Below, piece after piece: positions 1-10,381 of a DNA stretch of 64,000 bases. The position numbers were made by a program, and so were the translations under genes. How positions within the stretch are numbered: the stretch's first letter is position 1; every line of letters begins with the position of its first letter. Source of the stretch: Actinomucor elegans. Lineage: Eukaryota; Mucoromycota; Mucoromycetes; Mucorales; Mucoraceae. The stretch covers positions 62,001 through 126,000 of the forward strand of contig JAMSLZ010000002.1 of the NCBI GenBank assembly GCA_026027325.1, read 5' to 3'. Below the pieces are notes generated by a model. That model was given only the letters and a program-made list of their open reading frames with translations. It had not been told where the DNA came from and did no database searches.

Positions 1-167
1 TTTTCATGCAAAATGGAACAGTTGCCTTCTTGATAATGTTTATTATACTTAATAATAATTTTAATTCATGAAAAAAAGTTATAAATTATAAAATATATGG
101 ATATATTAAAAAAAAATAGGACATATACAATAGATTTAAAAGATATATTAATTGTAGATATCCGTCT
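1..167. repeat. long direct repeat, left copy
   Basis: This AT-rich stretch is repeated almost perfectly at 2108-2273; the only difference I see is one A in a poly-A run. Both copies end in gatatccgtct. In the left copy that end is also the first 11 bp of the inverted repeat of the DDE-chromodomain element, while in the right copy it abuts the gypsy pol reading frame. The repeat starts at or before the window edge, so its true left limit is unknown. Confidence 0.85.
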
Positions 168-2051
168 ACTATAACCATAGAGAAATGTTTCTGTTGCTAT
201 AAAATTCTGAATTATAAAATCAGCTTAACACTACAATTCTTTTCAAATTATCAATTTGTTTGTCATTCCATGAAAATTAAAAATGTTCACAATTTGTGAA
301 CTTTTTATATTTTCTATTTCTTTAAAACAATTAGGATTTATTATATTTTGTGTAACACAAAATATTTATAAATCTGTCTATTAATAAAAAGTTCAAAAAA
401 AATAATTGATTTTACAATTTTGCTGACTAAGCAAAATATAAAATTAATAAATTTTAGAATTACTTCAAACTTTTCAAAATAAAAAATGTTTTCTAAAACA
501 TAATAATGTATATATATTATTATTAATTTTATTTTAAGTTATAAAAAATTGAATTTATCTCAATATAAAAAAGAACAAATGGATAATATTAATAATGTTA
601 AGGATACTTTATTAATGGAGTATCAGATTCTAACAAATGATTATTGGAAATTTTTAAATTATGGTTGGCCAGAGATTGAACAAAAAAAATATCACACTAA
701 AAAGATTATATCTATTAAAAAGATCAAAGAAATTAAAAAGATTTTATTAGAAAAGTTAGGAATAATACCTGTTTATTTCTTCCTAGTTATATTATTTGGA
801 GATAGAGATTATAGAGGACCATATAATAATATAGAAAAAGGCTTATTGATATTATATTTTATAGTAGAGAATATATCAATTGAAGATATGGATGATTATA
901 TATCAAAAAGTACTTTTCATCAAATATACAGACAATTTTATTCATCAGATAGAATGTTAAAATTAAATAAGATTTTAAGTTTTTCTTTACAAAACATGTT
1001 TTCAAATATAAAAATTAGACTTTTAAATGGAATGATAGAGAATCCAGATTTGTTTAATCAAGTAACAATACATTTAGACGGCCATGATAAAAGAGGTATG
1101 GTATATGGTGCAGAAGATAAATCCATATATTATAGTTACAAACTTAAAAAAATGGGTTTAGAACACAAGTTGCAATAGATACAAATGGTATGGTATTATT
1201 TGTATCAGACAGTCAACCATGTAGTACTAATAATGATGGATCTATGCTTATAAATATGAATATTGAAAATAAACTAAATTTGATGGATTGTATTGCATTA
1301 GATGGAGGATATAGCCTATACGTAGATAATATAATAAATAGTTCTGATCTAAATGACTATAACTTCGTATATCCTATCAGAAAAGATAAAAATATAAACT
1401 TAAATGAAATTGAAATAAATTATAACGATCAATTTGGAAGTTTTCGGTCTAAAATGGAAAAAACTTTCTCAGATTTGGGATGTATCTTTAAAAGATTAAA
1501 TAACAAAAAACCTTTTTTAACTACTAATATAAATATATATAATATTCAACTAAAAATTGCATGTGTCCTTTTTAATTTAAAAAAATATATTAAACTAAAC
1601 AATATAGAACATAGTGATTTTCATTCATATTGGATTAATGATAGCTTTGATTTTAAATACAAAAATGATATTTTGAATAATAATGAAAATTATAAATCAC
1701 TTCCAAAGTTAAATGAAAGAATAAACAATTTAGATAAAATGAAATTATTACAGCAACAATTTTTAGGATTAGAATTATCAAATATTGCTCATTTTAAAAA
1801 TAATAATATTTATAATAATGAGAAAATGGACTTGGAAATAGATATAGATAATAATGAAAGTTATGAAATTGAAACTATTTTGGATCATAAAGGGTTAATA
1901 GTCGAAGATAGTTATTACCTTGTGAAATGGCAAAACTACAGTGATGAGGATAATTCATGGATACATTACAGTAAATTTAATAGTTTTGATTGTATTAATA
2001 TATATTGGAATAGTAAGTAACTAATTTAAAATGTTATAGAAGACGGACATC
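157..2051 (+). mobile_element. AT-rich DDE transposon with chromodomain transposase (copy 1)
   Basis: The gene at 579-2020 is bracketed by an imperfect 19-bp inverted repeat, gatatccgtctactataac at 157-175 and its reverse complement with 17/19 matches at 2033-2051. I take these as terminal inverted repeats of a 1.9-kb element. No clear target-site duplication was found, and the long direct repeats just outside confuse the boundaries. Base composition is far more AT-rich than the gypsy and Tc1 sequences nearby, as in the Merlin elements of this window. Family: Harbinger/IS5-like DDE superfamily, inferred from motif layout. Confidence 0.6.
579..2020 (+). pseudogene. DDE (Harbinger/IS5-like) transposase with C-terminal chromodomain, one frameshift
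   Basis: Two overlapping open frames read as one transposase. The first part (579-1178) has a helical N-terminal region and ends with the first catalytic Asp in IHLDGHDKRG (codon 1077). A -1 shift at a run of seven A (1146-1152) restores the frame FRTQVAIDTNGMVLFVS. The second catalytic Asp is in CIALDGGY (codon 1301) and the catalytic Glu in RSKMEKTF (codon 1457), the D-D-E layout of DDE_Tnp_4 enzymes. The last 50 residues (about 1861-2011) are a chromodomain: YEIETILDH, YYLVKWQNYSDEDNSW and a C-terminal helix ending NIYW. All three aromatic-cage positions (Y, W, Y) are kept. The shift may be a decay lesion or slippage on poly-A. I know of no well-described DNA transposon family with this fusion. 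Copy 2 at 24672-25555 has the same order of domains. Confidence 0.8.
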
Positions 2052-2107
2052 TTGTTTCATATAAATTTGGTACGTATATTAGGAGAAAGCATAAATATAA
2101 TATTGCT

Positions 2108-2273
2108 TTTTCATGCAAAATGGAACAGTTGCCTTCTTGATAATGTTTATTATACTTAATAATAATTTTAATTCATGAAAAAAAGTTATAAATTATAAAA
2201 TATATGGATATATTAAAAAAAATAGGACATATACAATAGATTTAAAAGATATATTAATTGTAGATATCCGTCT
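2108..2273. repeat. long direct repeat, right copy
   Basis: Second copy of the 167-bp sequence at 1-167. Its right end joins the gypsy reverse-transcriptase frame at 2273/2274. Together with agacggacatc at 2041-2051, the segment 2041-2273 also looks like a 233-bp unit with inverted ends, so a MITE-like insertion is an alternative reading. The 56 bp between 2052 and 2107 show no feature I recognise. Confidence 0.8.
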
Positions 2274-4740
2274 CACAAACGCAAATCTTCAACTTTCTCC
2301 AGAAAAGATTGTACTTGCTCAGAAAAGTATTCACATTTTGGGTTGGTCAATTGTAGATGGTAAATTGATGCCTGATCCAAGAAAAGTATCAAATGTACAC
2401 ACCTGGCCTCTTCCTCAGACGGGTAAAGACATTATGCGATACTTGGGTTACTTCAATTACTTTCGTTCTGCGATTCCTGGATACAGTCGTTTAGCAGCTC
2501 CACTTGATGAGTTACGCAGTAGTAAATCACTTGCAGCTATATGGTCTGACAAACACACGCAAGCTTTTCGCAACTTGCAAGCAGCCTTGTCGTCTGCTCT
2601 CGTGTTATCTCCTCCTGACTTTCGTTACCGTTTCCATGTCGCAACTGACGCGTCTAAAACTGGTATTGGTGGAGTCATTTACTATATCAAAAATGATACG
2701 GTTCATTATGTGACTATGGCTTCTCGCAAGCTATCTACCTCCGAAATGAATTACAGTACAACAAAACGAGAATTACTTGCTATTGTCTACATGTTGACTA
2801 AGTATCATAAATGGTTATTTGGTATTAAATTCACTTTGCATACTGATCATAAAAGCCTTATCTTTTTACATGATCAAAGCACCCCCAACACCTTGATGCT
2901 GACTTGGTGGGACACTATTTTTTCTTTTACGTTCGATGTTGTTCATATTCCTGGAATTAAGAACATCATTCCCGATACTCTTAGTCGACTGTTTTCTGAT
3001 GACGAACCCAACAGTCTGGAGGAGGGTGGAAATATTGTTAACCATCAAAACATATTTGAGAACCATAAGAAAAGATATAATACCACGCGTTCTGAACGTA
3101 AACTGCAAATACGGTATCCTACAGATAAAAACAAGTCACGCAAAAGAATACTATCTGCTAGAAACGGGACTGAAAATAAAACAAGAGGAAATTACGCCTT
3201 TTCATCTTTCCCAACAGTTTCTACAAACTACGATGATAATACCAATACATCATCCAACCACATTGACTCATCCAATACTACATCGTTCGATAGTTACAAT
3301 AAGACACCTCTTATTTCTCGCGCAATGCAATATGCTGATTATATGACACCACCTGAAAAGGATCGCGTTTCTATTATTATGAAAGCACACTTGCTTGGCC
3401 ATTTTGGCGTAAATGCAATTGAGAAAACTATTCACAATGATTACAAATTACATTGGACTAATTTGCGACAAGACATTCAAAGAGTTATCAATGATTGTGA
3501 AGCTTGCCAAGCACATGGTATCTATCGAGTTGGTTATCACCCTCCTAGAAGCGTGTTGCCTGACGGTGTCTTCGATCATATCTGTATAGATCTCGGTGAT
3601 TTCAATACTACATCATCTCGTGGTAATAACTTTATGTTAGTTGTAGTAGATTACTTTAGTCGATTTACAATTCTACGTGCACTCCCTGACAAGAGTAGTT
3701 ACAGTGTAGCAAAAGAATTACTTCACATATGTTGTCAGTTCGGATTCCCTCGGATCATCACGCATGACAATGGTATGGAATTTGTGAATGAAGTGGTTAA
3801 ACAATTTATACAAATGAGTGGCATGGATAGACGGCTTAGCTTGCCCTATACTCCTACTGGAAACAGTGTAGTAGAAAGCTATGTTGGCATCTGTAAACGT
3901 AGTATTATCAAAGCGTTAACTGCTAATGCTGTTGAACCTGAATCTTGGGATTTGTATTTAGACGTGATCCAATACTCTGTCAATTGTCAGTATTCGCGAT
4001 TGCATAAATCTCGTCCTTTTGCGGTTATGTTCAATAGACAGCCTAATGACTTTATCGACTACACGGATGTAAAACCTACCATCAATATCGAGAAATCTGA
4101 TAGTAAACTCATTGATAAGAAGCTGAAATATGTCAAAGATGTCATTATTCCTTCTATTGCTAAACGCATTAAAGAGACACAATTAAACGATCATTTAAAA
4201 TTCCAAAAGAATAACAAGATCATTGAAACAAAGTACCCTCTTAATTCTAAAGTTATGATCGTGAACGTACTCAAATCATCTAAACTGCAGCCCAGATGGT
4301 TAGGTCCTTTTATCATTAAAGGCTACACCAAGCATGGTAGTTACATTTTAGAAGATCTCACTGGCTCTTTATTATCTCGTGATGTACCTACGCATCAGAT
4401 AAGACTGATTCAATCAGGAGATCAACGATCTGAAAGCGAACTTAACGAGAAACGTTATGAGGTACAAGCAATTGTAAACCATCGACTCTTGCCAGACGGT
4501 GAATACGAGTATTACGTGCATTGGGTTGGATACGATGACCAAGAAAAATACAATACTTGGCAGACGGTTGATACCTTCGATTCGAAGAAACCTATTCAAG
4601 ACTATTGGACACGTCGTCAAGCAACCATTGCAAGCACAACAAGTAGATCCCTGCCTAATACTATCAACAAGCGAAGAATACCTGCTCGTAATAAACACAG
4701 CAGATCGTTTGTACCTAAAGCATATAATACAAGATCTTGA
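2269..4740 (+). CDS. Ty3/gypsy chromovirus pol, 3' part (RT thumb, RNase H, integrase, chromodomain)
   Basis: The frame is open from 2269 with no own start codon, because the upstream reverse transcriptase is cut off by the repeat/transposon junction. In order: RT end and connection (ANLQLSPEKI, YLGYFNYFRS), RNase H (ATDASKTGIGGVIYY, LHTDHKSLIF), integrase zinc-binding region (GHFGVNAIEK to CEACQAHG), integrase core with Asp in ICIDLGDF, Asp in THDNGMEF and Glu in PTGNSVVESY, then a C-terminal chromodomain (YEVQAIVNHR, YYVHWVGYDDQEKYNTW, IQDYW). This order and a terminal chromodomain define chromoviruses. The frame is intact to the stop at 4740. A second copy at 20496-21946 is about 99% identical by eye over the shared integrase region, so the family moved recently. 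Confidence 0.92.
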   Translation, partial: RLTNANLQLSPEKIVLAQKSIHILGWSIVDGKLMPDPRKVSNVHTWPLPQTGKDIMRYLGYFNYFRSAIPGYSRLAAPLDELRSSKSLAAIWSDKHTQAFRNLQAALSSALVLSPPDFRYRFHVATDASKTGIGGVIYYIKNDTVHYVTMASRKLSTSEMNYSTTKRELLAIVYMLTKYHKWLFGIKFTLHTDHKSLIFLHDQSTPNTLMLTWWDTIFSFTFDVVHIPGIKNIIPDTLSRLFSDDEPNSLEEGGNIVNHQNIFENHKKRYNTTRSERKLQIRYPTDKNKSRKRILSARNGTENKTRGNYAFSSFPTVSTNYDDNTNTSSNHIDSSNTTSFDSYNKTPLISRAMQYADYMTPPEKDRVSIIMKAHLLGHFGVNAIEKTIHNDYKLHWTNLRQDIQRVINDCEACQAHGIYRVGYHPPRSVLPDGVFDHICIDLGDFNTTSSRGNNFMLVVVDYFSRFTILRALPDKSSYSVAKELLHICCQFGFPRIITHDNGMEFVNEVVKQFIQMSGMDRRLSLPYTPTGNSVVESYVGICKRSIIKALTANAVEPESWDLYLDVIQYSVNCQYSRLHKSRPFAVMFNRQPNDFIDYTDVKPTINIEKSDSKLIDKKLKYVKDVIIPSIAKRIKETQLNDHLKFQKNNKIIETKYPLNSKVMIVNVLKSSKLQPRWLGPFIIKGYTKHGSYILEDLTGSLLSRDVPTHQIRLIQSGDQRSESELNEKRYEVQAIVNHRLLPDGEYEYYVHWVGYDDQEKYNTWQTVDTFDSKKPIQDYWTRRQATIASTTSRSLPNTINKRRIPARNKHSRSFVPKAYNTRS

Positions 4741-4940
4741 GTTGCTTAATTGCACTCTGCAAGTGTAATTGTCTTTTCCCTTATGTTACTTTTTTCCTAT
4801 AATGGTTTTTTACAAGGTTTTTTATGACAGTTTACATTACACACGATCTTACATCTAACACAATGCTTACATCCTATCCTTTCGTTCTTATGATTATTAC
4901 ATCTTTAATACAAAGATACTTCTAAGGTGATGACCTCATC

Positions 4941-4953
4941 TGGAAGGGGGCAA
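4941..4953 (+). promoter_or_regulatory. polypurine tract of chromovirus
   Basis: tggaagggggcaa lies directly before the LTR start TGTTGTA at 4954. This is the expected plus-strand priming site. The same tract precedes the LTR at 22161. Confidence 0.75.
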
Positions 4954-5457
4954 TGTTGTATTCCACCTACTATTTTGCATCGACATAATAGTAAGGAATC
5001 AACTGTTCATTTATGTCATACACGGACTCTATCTGATAACCCAATCAGATTAACGAGGCCTGCATAAATACAAGCGATGTGTCATCCTTAGAACTATTAG
5101 CCAATAATCCTTACAAGAAACACGCGGCATCATACTATCGAGTAGTATCGAGTGTATCTCAAGATAAGACCTGAATATCGAATAACGCGTGGGTTATACA
5201 ATTACAACAATGCGTGGTTGAAAGGCTTATTAGTGGCTGCTGGGATTGGACTCCGTTGTACGGCCATGCGTGCTGATAGATATTGAATGCTACACTATCA
5301 AGCTCTGATGAAATGTATATAAAGAAGACTTGATTTTGAATTGTGAATAAAACATTAGAATAACTTTTACTATCAGGATAGCTGATTCCATTGACTGTCT
5401 ATTCTTTTATTATTGTATTTTAAATTATATCCTTCGTCTTTAGCACCGGATATAACA
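4954..5457 (+). repeat. LTR family 1, 3' LTR (504 bp)
   Basis: It begins TGTTGTATTCC and ends GGATATAACA, with the TG...CA ends of an LTR. Copies of the same 504 bp length are at 8769-9272 (solo) and 22161-22664 (3' LTR of copy 2). A truncated reverse copy is at 25816-26248. Confidence 0.93.
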
Positions 5458-5760
5458 CCTTCAAATATATGAAGTCCTTTAAAGAGGTTGATAAAATGGT
5501 AAAAAAGGATCGAAATAATGTGGTTCTTTTTATAGCTTTGACATCACTAACGTCATAGATTATCATAATCATGGAAAAAATGAAGCTATAATATGTAGAA
5601 TTTCGATTACATTGCTATTGTCGGAAACTTTGATATTTTTGCCTAACTTAAAAATCTAATTATCAGTTATGACGTTGAAATGACGTAAACAAACAAACTT
5701 AAAGGCTTATAGGGGTATCACAATCAAATTTGTAAATAGCTATAAAGTTATTTGAAAAGG
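5458..5760. other. AT-rich stretch without a gene
   Basis: No coding frame with recognisable similarity. It separates the chromovirus LTR from the broken Merlin copy. Confidence 0.5.
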
Positions 5761-6740
5761 TTAGCACCATTTTTCATGAAGATATCCCCGAATAAAGTTT
5801 TGTGCACCAGTTATTTCCACCACTGTATCATTGTGCCTTTTTTTTACATATTTTTTTATAATATTATCAATATTTACAGAATTTCTTACTTCGATAGGAC
5901 ATAAAAACAATTTCTTATTCTCATTTTGTATTTTATTTTTCAATATGCTTCTTTCTATACCACCTATTACCATGCACCTTCAACATTTGATGTCCTTTAT
6001 TGTATTTTCTTTTTGCAATTTTACTTTCATTGCGGTAAAAATTGAATAAAAAGCGAGTGAATCAGTTAGAACCGTTTTATGGGGTTTTATTGATTCAAAG
6101 TGAGTTAAGTTTTTCTATCTAGCTTGTATCTCTTGTATTTATACTTCCAAAGAAATGGTCTCTTAGTAACAATCAAAGGTCTTTTTAATCTATGTTCATT
6201 CTTCATTAATTGTATTTTCAGCGGTGATTCAAAACTCCCTCTTTTGATGGATAGTTATTAAATGAATCCCGTCTTTTTAATATAATGTAGAATGTTAAAT
6301 ATGTGGATTTCACCACATTCATCAATCTCTACAATTTTATTTTTTCCACCAATTTTATTATTTTTATTGAATTTTTGTTTATCTCGTAAATATTTTCGAA
6401 ATAATTTATTATATAATGTAATTGTATTTTTATCAACTTGTAAACTTGAATATATACTACTACATGGTGTTTTTTTAAGAAATTCATATAATATGTGTAA
6501 TTGTATATTTATAGGTAGTTTCATTTTACTAAAAATTGTACCTCGGAATGGTGAAAATCCTTTACGACATTTATAATTTCTGCATTTAAATATTTTTTCT
6601 TTAAGGTAAAATTTTGTGTCTGTATTACATATACTGCATTTTTTATATTTATCAATATAATCATTTTTCATTAAATAGTGTATGGCTTTTTCCTCATCAT
6701 TAAAAATATCCTTCAATATTTTATTTGGTTCAATTAACAT
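5761..6740 (-). pseudogene. Merlin (IS1016/ISXO2-like) transposase, broken copy 1
   Basis: Read on the minus strand from 6740. The N-terminal zinc ribbon (CSICNTDTKFYL, FKCRNYKCRKGFSPF), the helical linker GTIFSKMKLPINIQLHILYE and the first catalytic stretch KIVEIDE are present. The frame then breaks near 6290. After about 250 bp of unrelated sequence it resumes at about 6040 with SKIAKRKYNKGH, then GGIERSILKNK and NIIKKYVKK, and stops matching near 5845. The second half of the DDE domain is missing. Compare copy 2 at 8579-10477, which has the same motifs and can be read to its C-terminus. Very AT-rich codon use. Confidence 0.8.
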
Positions 6741-6844
6741 TTGACACTTTTATTTTTTTTGTATATAAAAAATTCAATTTCTGAATAAAATATATTCCAA
6801 ACTGAGTTTAAAACATATTCTGTCAACTATAATAGCATATATCC
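5761..6844 (-). mobile_element. Merlin element copy 1, 3'-deleted
   Basis: The 5' end of the element (right side here) ends at 6844. Reversed, it starts ggatatatgc and matches the left end of Merlin copy 2 through ttttaaactcagtt. It lies directly against an LTR family 2 fragment at 6845. The opposite end is lost. Confidence 0.65.
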
Positions 6845-6894
6845 GATTTTGAAAGATAGAAATACTTTTAAAACTGTGGATAGTTTCTTATTAT
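6845..6894 (+). repeat. LTR family 2, short fragment
   Basis: gattttgaaagatagaaatacttttaaaactgtggatag matches the start region of LTR family 2 (9895-9950 and the reverse of 26690-26750). It is trapped between Merlin copy 1 and Tc1-A. Confidence 0.7.
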
Positions 6895-6897
6895 GTA

Positions 6898-7110
6898 CAG
6901 TGGGTGGAAAAATGGTTCGGGTGTTTTCCAAAATTTTACAAAAAAAGGAATATACAGGGAACTACGAATCCTATCAACGCCAAACTAGCTTTATTAGAAA
7001 GCACAAACTATTAGTAATGTATCTTCTTAATTTCGTACTGATTGGATAACTGAGTTTGTATATATCAGAGAGTAAAAATATAAGGTACACCCGAACCATT
7101 TTTCAGGGTC
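6898..7110 (+). repeat. Tc1 5' end module (213 bp) with inverted inner repeat
   Basis: The outer motif ggaaaaatggttcgggtg (from 6906) recurs in inverted orientation at the inner edge as cacccgaaccatttttcagg (7088). The matching module of Tc1-B, reversed, is 12013-12225. Confidence 0.85.
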
Positions 7111-7287
7111 AAGCTTAGAAATCGAAACTTCTAGAAATCTCAGGATAAAAAGGCCCCAATGGATTACTAATTAATATTTGTGATTAATAATCACTATGTT
7201 GCGCCTCAAATTTAAAAAAAAGTATAAAAAGAAGCGTTTTTGTTGAGAGATAAGCTCACCAATTTTCAATTTTTTCACTTTTCAACT

Positions 7288-7475
7288 ATGACACGCTGCA
7301 TTCCCAAAGATACTCAAAACAACATCAAAAACTTGTTGGAATCTGGCTATTCTTACTCCCAAATCATGAAGCGTATCCCTGGGGAGTCAAAAAAACTACG
7401 ATCAATAGTTATAAACGCAAGTGGTTTCCAGATATGAAGCCATTGCCATCTGGTCGTCAGGCCATTGTAAATGCT
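7288..7475 (+). pseudogene. Tc1 transposase N-terminal fragment (element A)
   Basis: It starts MTRCIPKDTQNNIKNLLESG and holds the first helix-turn-helix (YSYSQIMKRIPG). A frame slip at ggagtcaaaa is followed by NSYKRKWFPDMKPLPSGRQA in another frame. It ends abruptly near 7475, where the closely related Tc1-B copy (11835 downwards) continues. The catalytic domain is missing. Confidence 0.8.
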
Positions 7476-7647
7476 GTAGTGGACATAACTACTTTACATA
7501 GCATAGTAATAGAAGTGGCCTGAATAGTTAACTTGTGTAATCGTGACTAGTTATATTTACTATATGTAACCACCACCCAGCCTATTAATAACAGAAGGCG
7601 GGCAGTGGTAGAATAAATCTCTCGCTTGTTTTCTGTCTCGTTAATTA

Positions 7648-7860
7648 CAGTGGGTGGAAAAATGGTTCGGGTGTTTTCCAAAATTTTAGATAATCTGGAA
7701 TAAAACAAGAACTACTAATCTGATCAATGTAAAGCTAACTTTGTTAGAAAGCTGAAGCCAATATCAATTATATGTCGGAATATGATATCCCTATATTAGC
7801 GGAGGTTTATTTAAATTGAGATTAAAAAAATAGTATGCACCCGAACCATTTTTCAGGGTC
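7648..7860 (+). repeat. Tc1 3' end module (213 bp) with inverted inner repeat
   Basis: The outer about 40 bp equal those of the 5' module. The inner cacccgaaccatttttcagggtc (7838-7860) is again inverted to the tip. The about 130 bp between differ from the 5' module. The reversed partner in element A is 12274-12486. Confidence 0.85.
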
Positions 7861-8768
7861 GATGCTAATCATAGCTAGTACTTAGTATATCCACCTTTTG
7901 CTTTAATAACTGCTTCGATTCTTTTTGGCATACTATCAATATACTTTTGGCAATCCTCTTTTGTAAAAGTATCCCATTCTTTTTCAACTCTTTCCCACAA
8001 ATCATGGACTCCTTTGGCCCTATCCGGATAAGCGCTAAGTTTGAGCTTTAGGTGATGCCAAACATGCTCGATTGGATTTAAATCAGGGCTTTGGGGTGGC
8101 CAACTATATGTCCAATCAATGTTAAAACCATTGTCCTTGAACCATTGCTTTGTAGCCTTGGCAGTATGCTTTGGGTCCTTGTCTTGTTGGAAGTAGACTT
8201 CTTTGGGGTCATATCCATACCACTCCATGGTGTCCTTTAAAGTTGTCTCTAGGATATGGATGTAGTCCTCCTTCTTCATAGTACCATCAAATATCTGGCA
8301 GGCATATCCAGGACCATCGTAAGTGATGCAACCCCACATCATTAAGCTTCCACCACCACATGCTTAACAGTAAGATCCAAATGATGGAACTGGAGCTTAT
8401 CATCAGGTCTTCTCCAGAAATACTTGCAGCCGTCGGAGCCCCAAACATTGATCTTGGTCTCGTCGGAGAAAATCATTCGCCTCCAGGGAGGTATCCAAAG
8501 ATAATGTACAGAATTAAATTTTAAACTCAGTTAATTAAATTTTTTAAAAAAATTGAATTTTTTTTATAATAAAAATAAATGTTTACAGAACCATATGTAA
8601 ATTTAAAAGAACTTTTTGATAGTTAAGATAAAGCTTTGCTCTATTTAATAGAAAATAATTATGTAAATAAATATGAAAAATGTAGATTTTGCGATAGTGA
8701 TACTAAACTTTATATAAATATAAAAGTATATAAATGTAAAAATTATAAATGTAGAAAATCATTTTCAC

Positions 8769-9272
8769 TGTTGTATTCCACCTACTATTTTGCATCGACA
8801 TAATAGTAAGGAATCAACTGTTCATTTATGTCATACACGGACTCTATCTGATAACCCAATCAGATTAACGAGGCCTGCATAAATACAAGCGATGTGTCAT
8901 CCTTAGAACTATTAGCCAATAATCCTTACAAGAAACACGCGGCATCATACTATCGAGTAGTATCGAGTGTATCTCAAGATAAGACCTGAATATCGAATAA
9001 CGCGTGGGTTATACAATTACAACAATGCGTGGTTGAAAGGCTTATTAGTGGCTGCTGGGATTGGACTCCGTTGTACGGCCATGCGTGCTGATAGATATTG
9101 AATGCTACACTATTAAGCTCTGATGAAATGTATATAAAGAAGACTTGATTTTGAATTGTGAATAAAACATTAGAATAACTTTTACTATCAGGATAGCTGA
9201 TTCCATTTACTGTCTATTCTTTTATTATTGTATTTTAAATTATATCCTTCGTCTTTAGCACCGGATATAACA
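8769..9272 (+). repeat. solo LTR, family 1, with TSD TTCAC
   Basis: 504 bp, the same as the LTR at 4954-5457. It is flanked by TTCAC at 8764-8768 and 9273-9277. With the LTR and one duplication removed, the transposase reads KSFSPLRGTIF across the join, so insertion and LTR-LTR recombination left the frame otherwise intact. Confidence 0.95.
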
Positions 9273-9875
9273 TTCACCATTACGTGGAACCATATTTTCT
9301 AAAATGAAATTACCATTAAATATACAATTACATCTTTTAAATTATTATATATTAAAAATGCCAAATAGTAGTATTGCTACTACATTAAAAATATCAAATA
9401 ATACAGTAACAAATTATAATAGAATATTTAGAAAATATATAAAAGATAAAATTAATTTTAGTAGAAATTTTAAAATTGGTGGTAGAAATAAAATTGTTGA
9501 AATAGATGAAACTAAAATAGCCAAAAGAAAATATAATAAAGGACATATAGTTGAAGGTGGTTGGGTAATTGGAGGCATTGAAAGGAGTATATTAAAAAAC
9601 AAAATGAAAAATGAAAATAAAAAGATATTTTTATTACCAATCAAAGAAAGAAATATTAATAATATAGATTTAATTATAAAAAAATATGTTAAAAAAGGTA
9701 CCACTATATATACAGATTGTTGGAAAGGATATAATAATTTAAGAAATATAGGATATAAGCATAAAACAGTTAATCATAAAAAATATTTTAAAGATCCAAT
9801 AACAGGTGTACATACAAATACAATCGAAGGTACATGGTGTGCATTAAAACAAAGTATTGTACCAAGAAATAGAAC

Positions 9876-10381
9876 TGTTGTAAAGGTGGTAGATAAAGAT
9901 TTTGGAAGATAGAAATACTTTTAAAACTGTGGATAGTTTTTTATTATAGATCAAGAATTGATTCACTGGTCAAAAGGTGATAAAACGCATCTCTTATATA
10001 CTTTTTCTCGATCGGCACTTGATTCTAAATTCATATTACGATTTGCCAGGAACAAGGTTGGACTGCGTATAAAGAAGACCAGGGATAATAACCAAATGAG
10101 CGGACCAAGATTAGCGGCGAGGAGTGTCGGGATCATTATATCCAAAGGTAATAGTATTGAATGTAATATTTGGTGTGAGAGATAGTATTTATCAATTAGC
10201 GTCTACTTGCTCAGAGTGATATATAAATAAAGATATTTTAACATAATCAAATACAGTCATTTACATTCTGGTTCTTGGTAATAATGCTTTATACACTTCT
10301 GCAGCTATATATAAGGATATCTATACGATTTTCTATCTGTACAGTATTCTCTTATTAATATAATTATGAGCGTTTACAACA
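9876..10381 (+). repeat. solo LTR, family 2, with TSD AGAAC
   Basis: 506 bp, beginning TGTTGTAAAGGTGG and ending GCGTTTACAACA, flanked by AGAAC at 9871-9875 and 10382-10386. A second full-length copy in reverse is at 26249-26757. Transcription direction is not certain. The 75-codon frame inside it (9958-10185) has its counterpart in the other copy but matches no protein I know and is probably incidental. Confidence 0.93.

Larger units (their letters stand above)
2274..5457 (+). mobile_element. 5'-truncated chromovirus (pol 3' half plus 3' LTR)
   Basis: Pol runs to 4740. A 3' untranslated region follows (4741-4936, no gene seen), then a polypurine tract and a complete 504-bp LTR. The 5' LTR, gag, protease and most of the RT are absent from the window, interrupted at 2273. 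Confidence 0.85.

Noticed and set aside
9958..10185. 75-codon frame in LTR family 2, also present in the copy at 26449-26676
   Set aside because: It is conserved only because the LTR is repeated; there is no known domain and it lies within LTR limits defined by TSDs.
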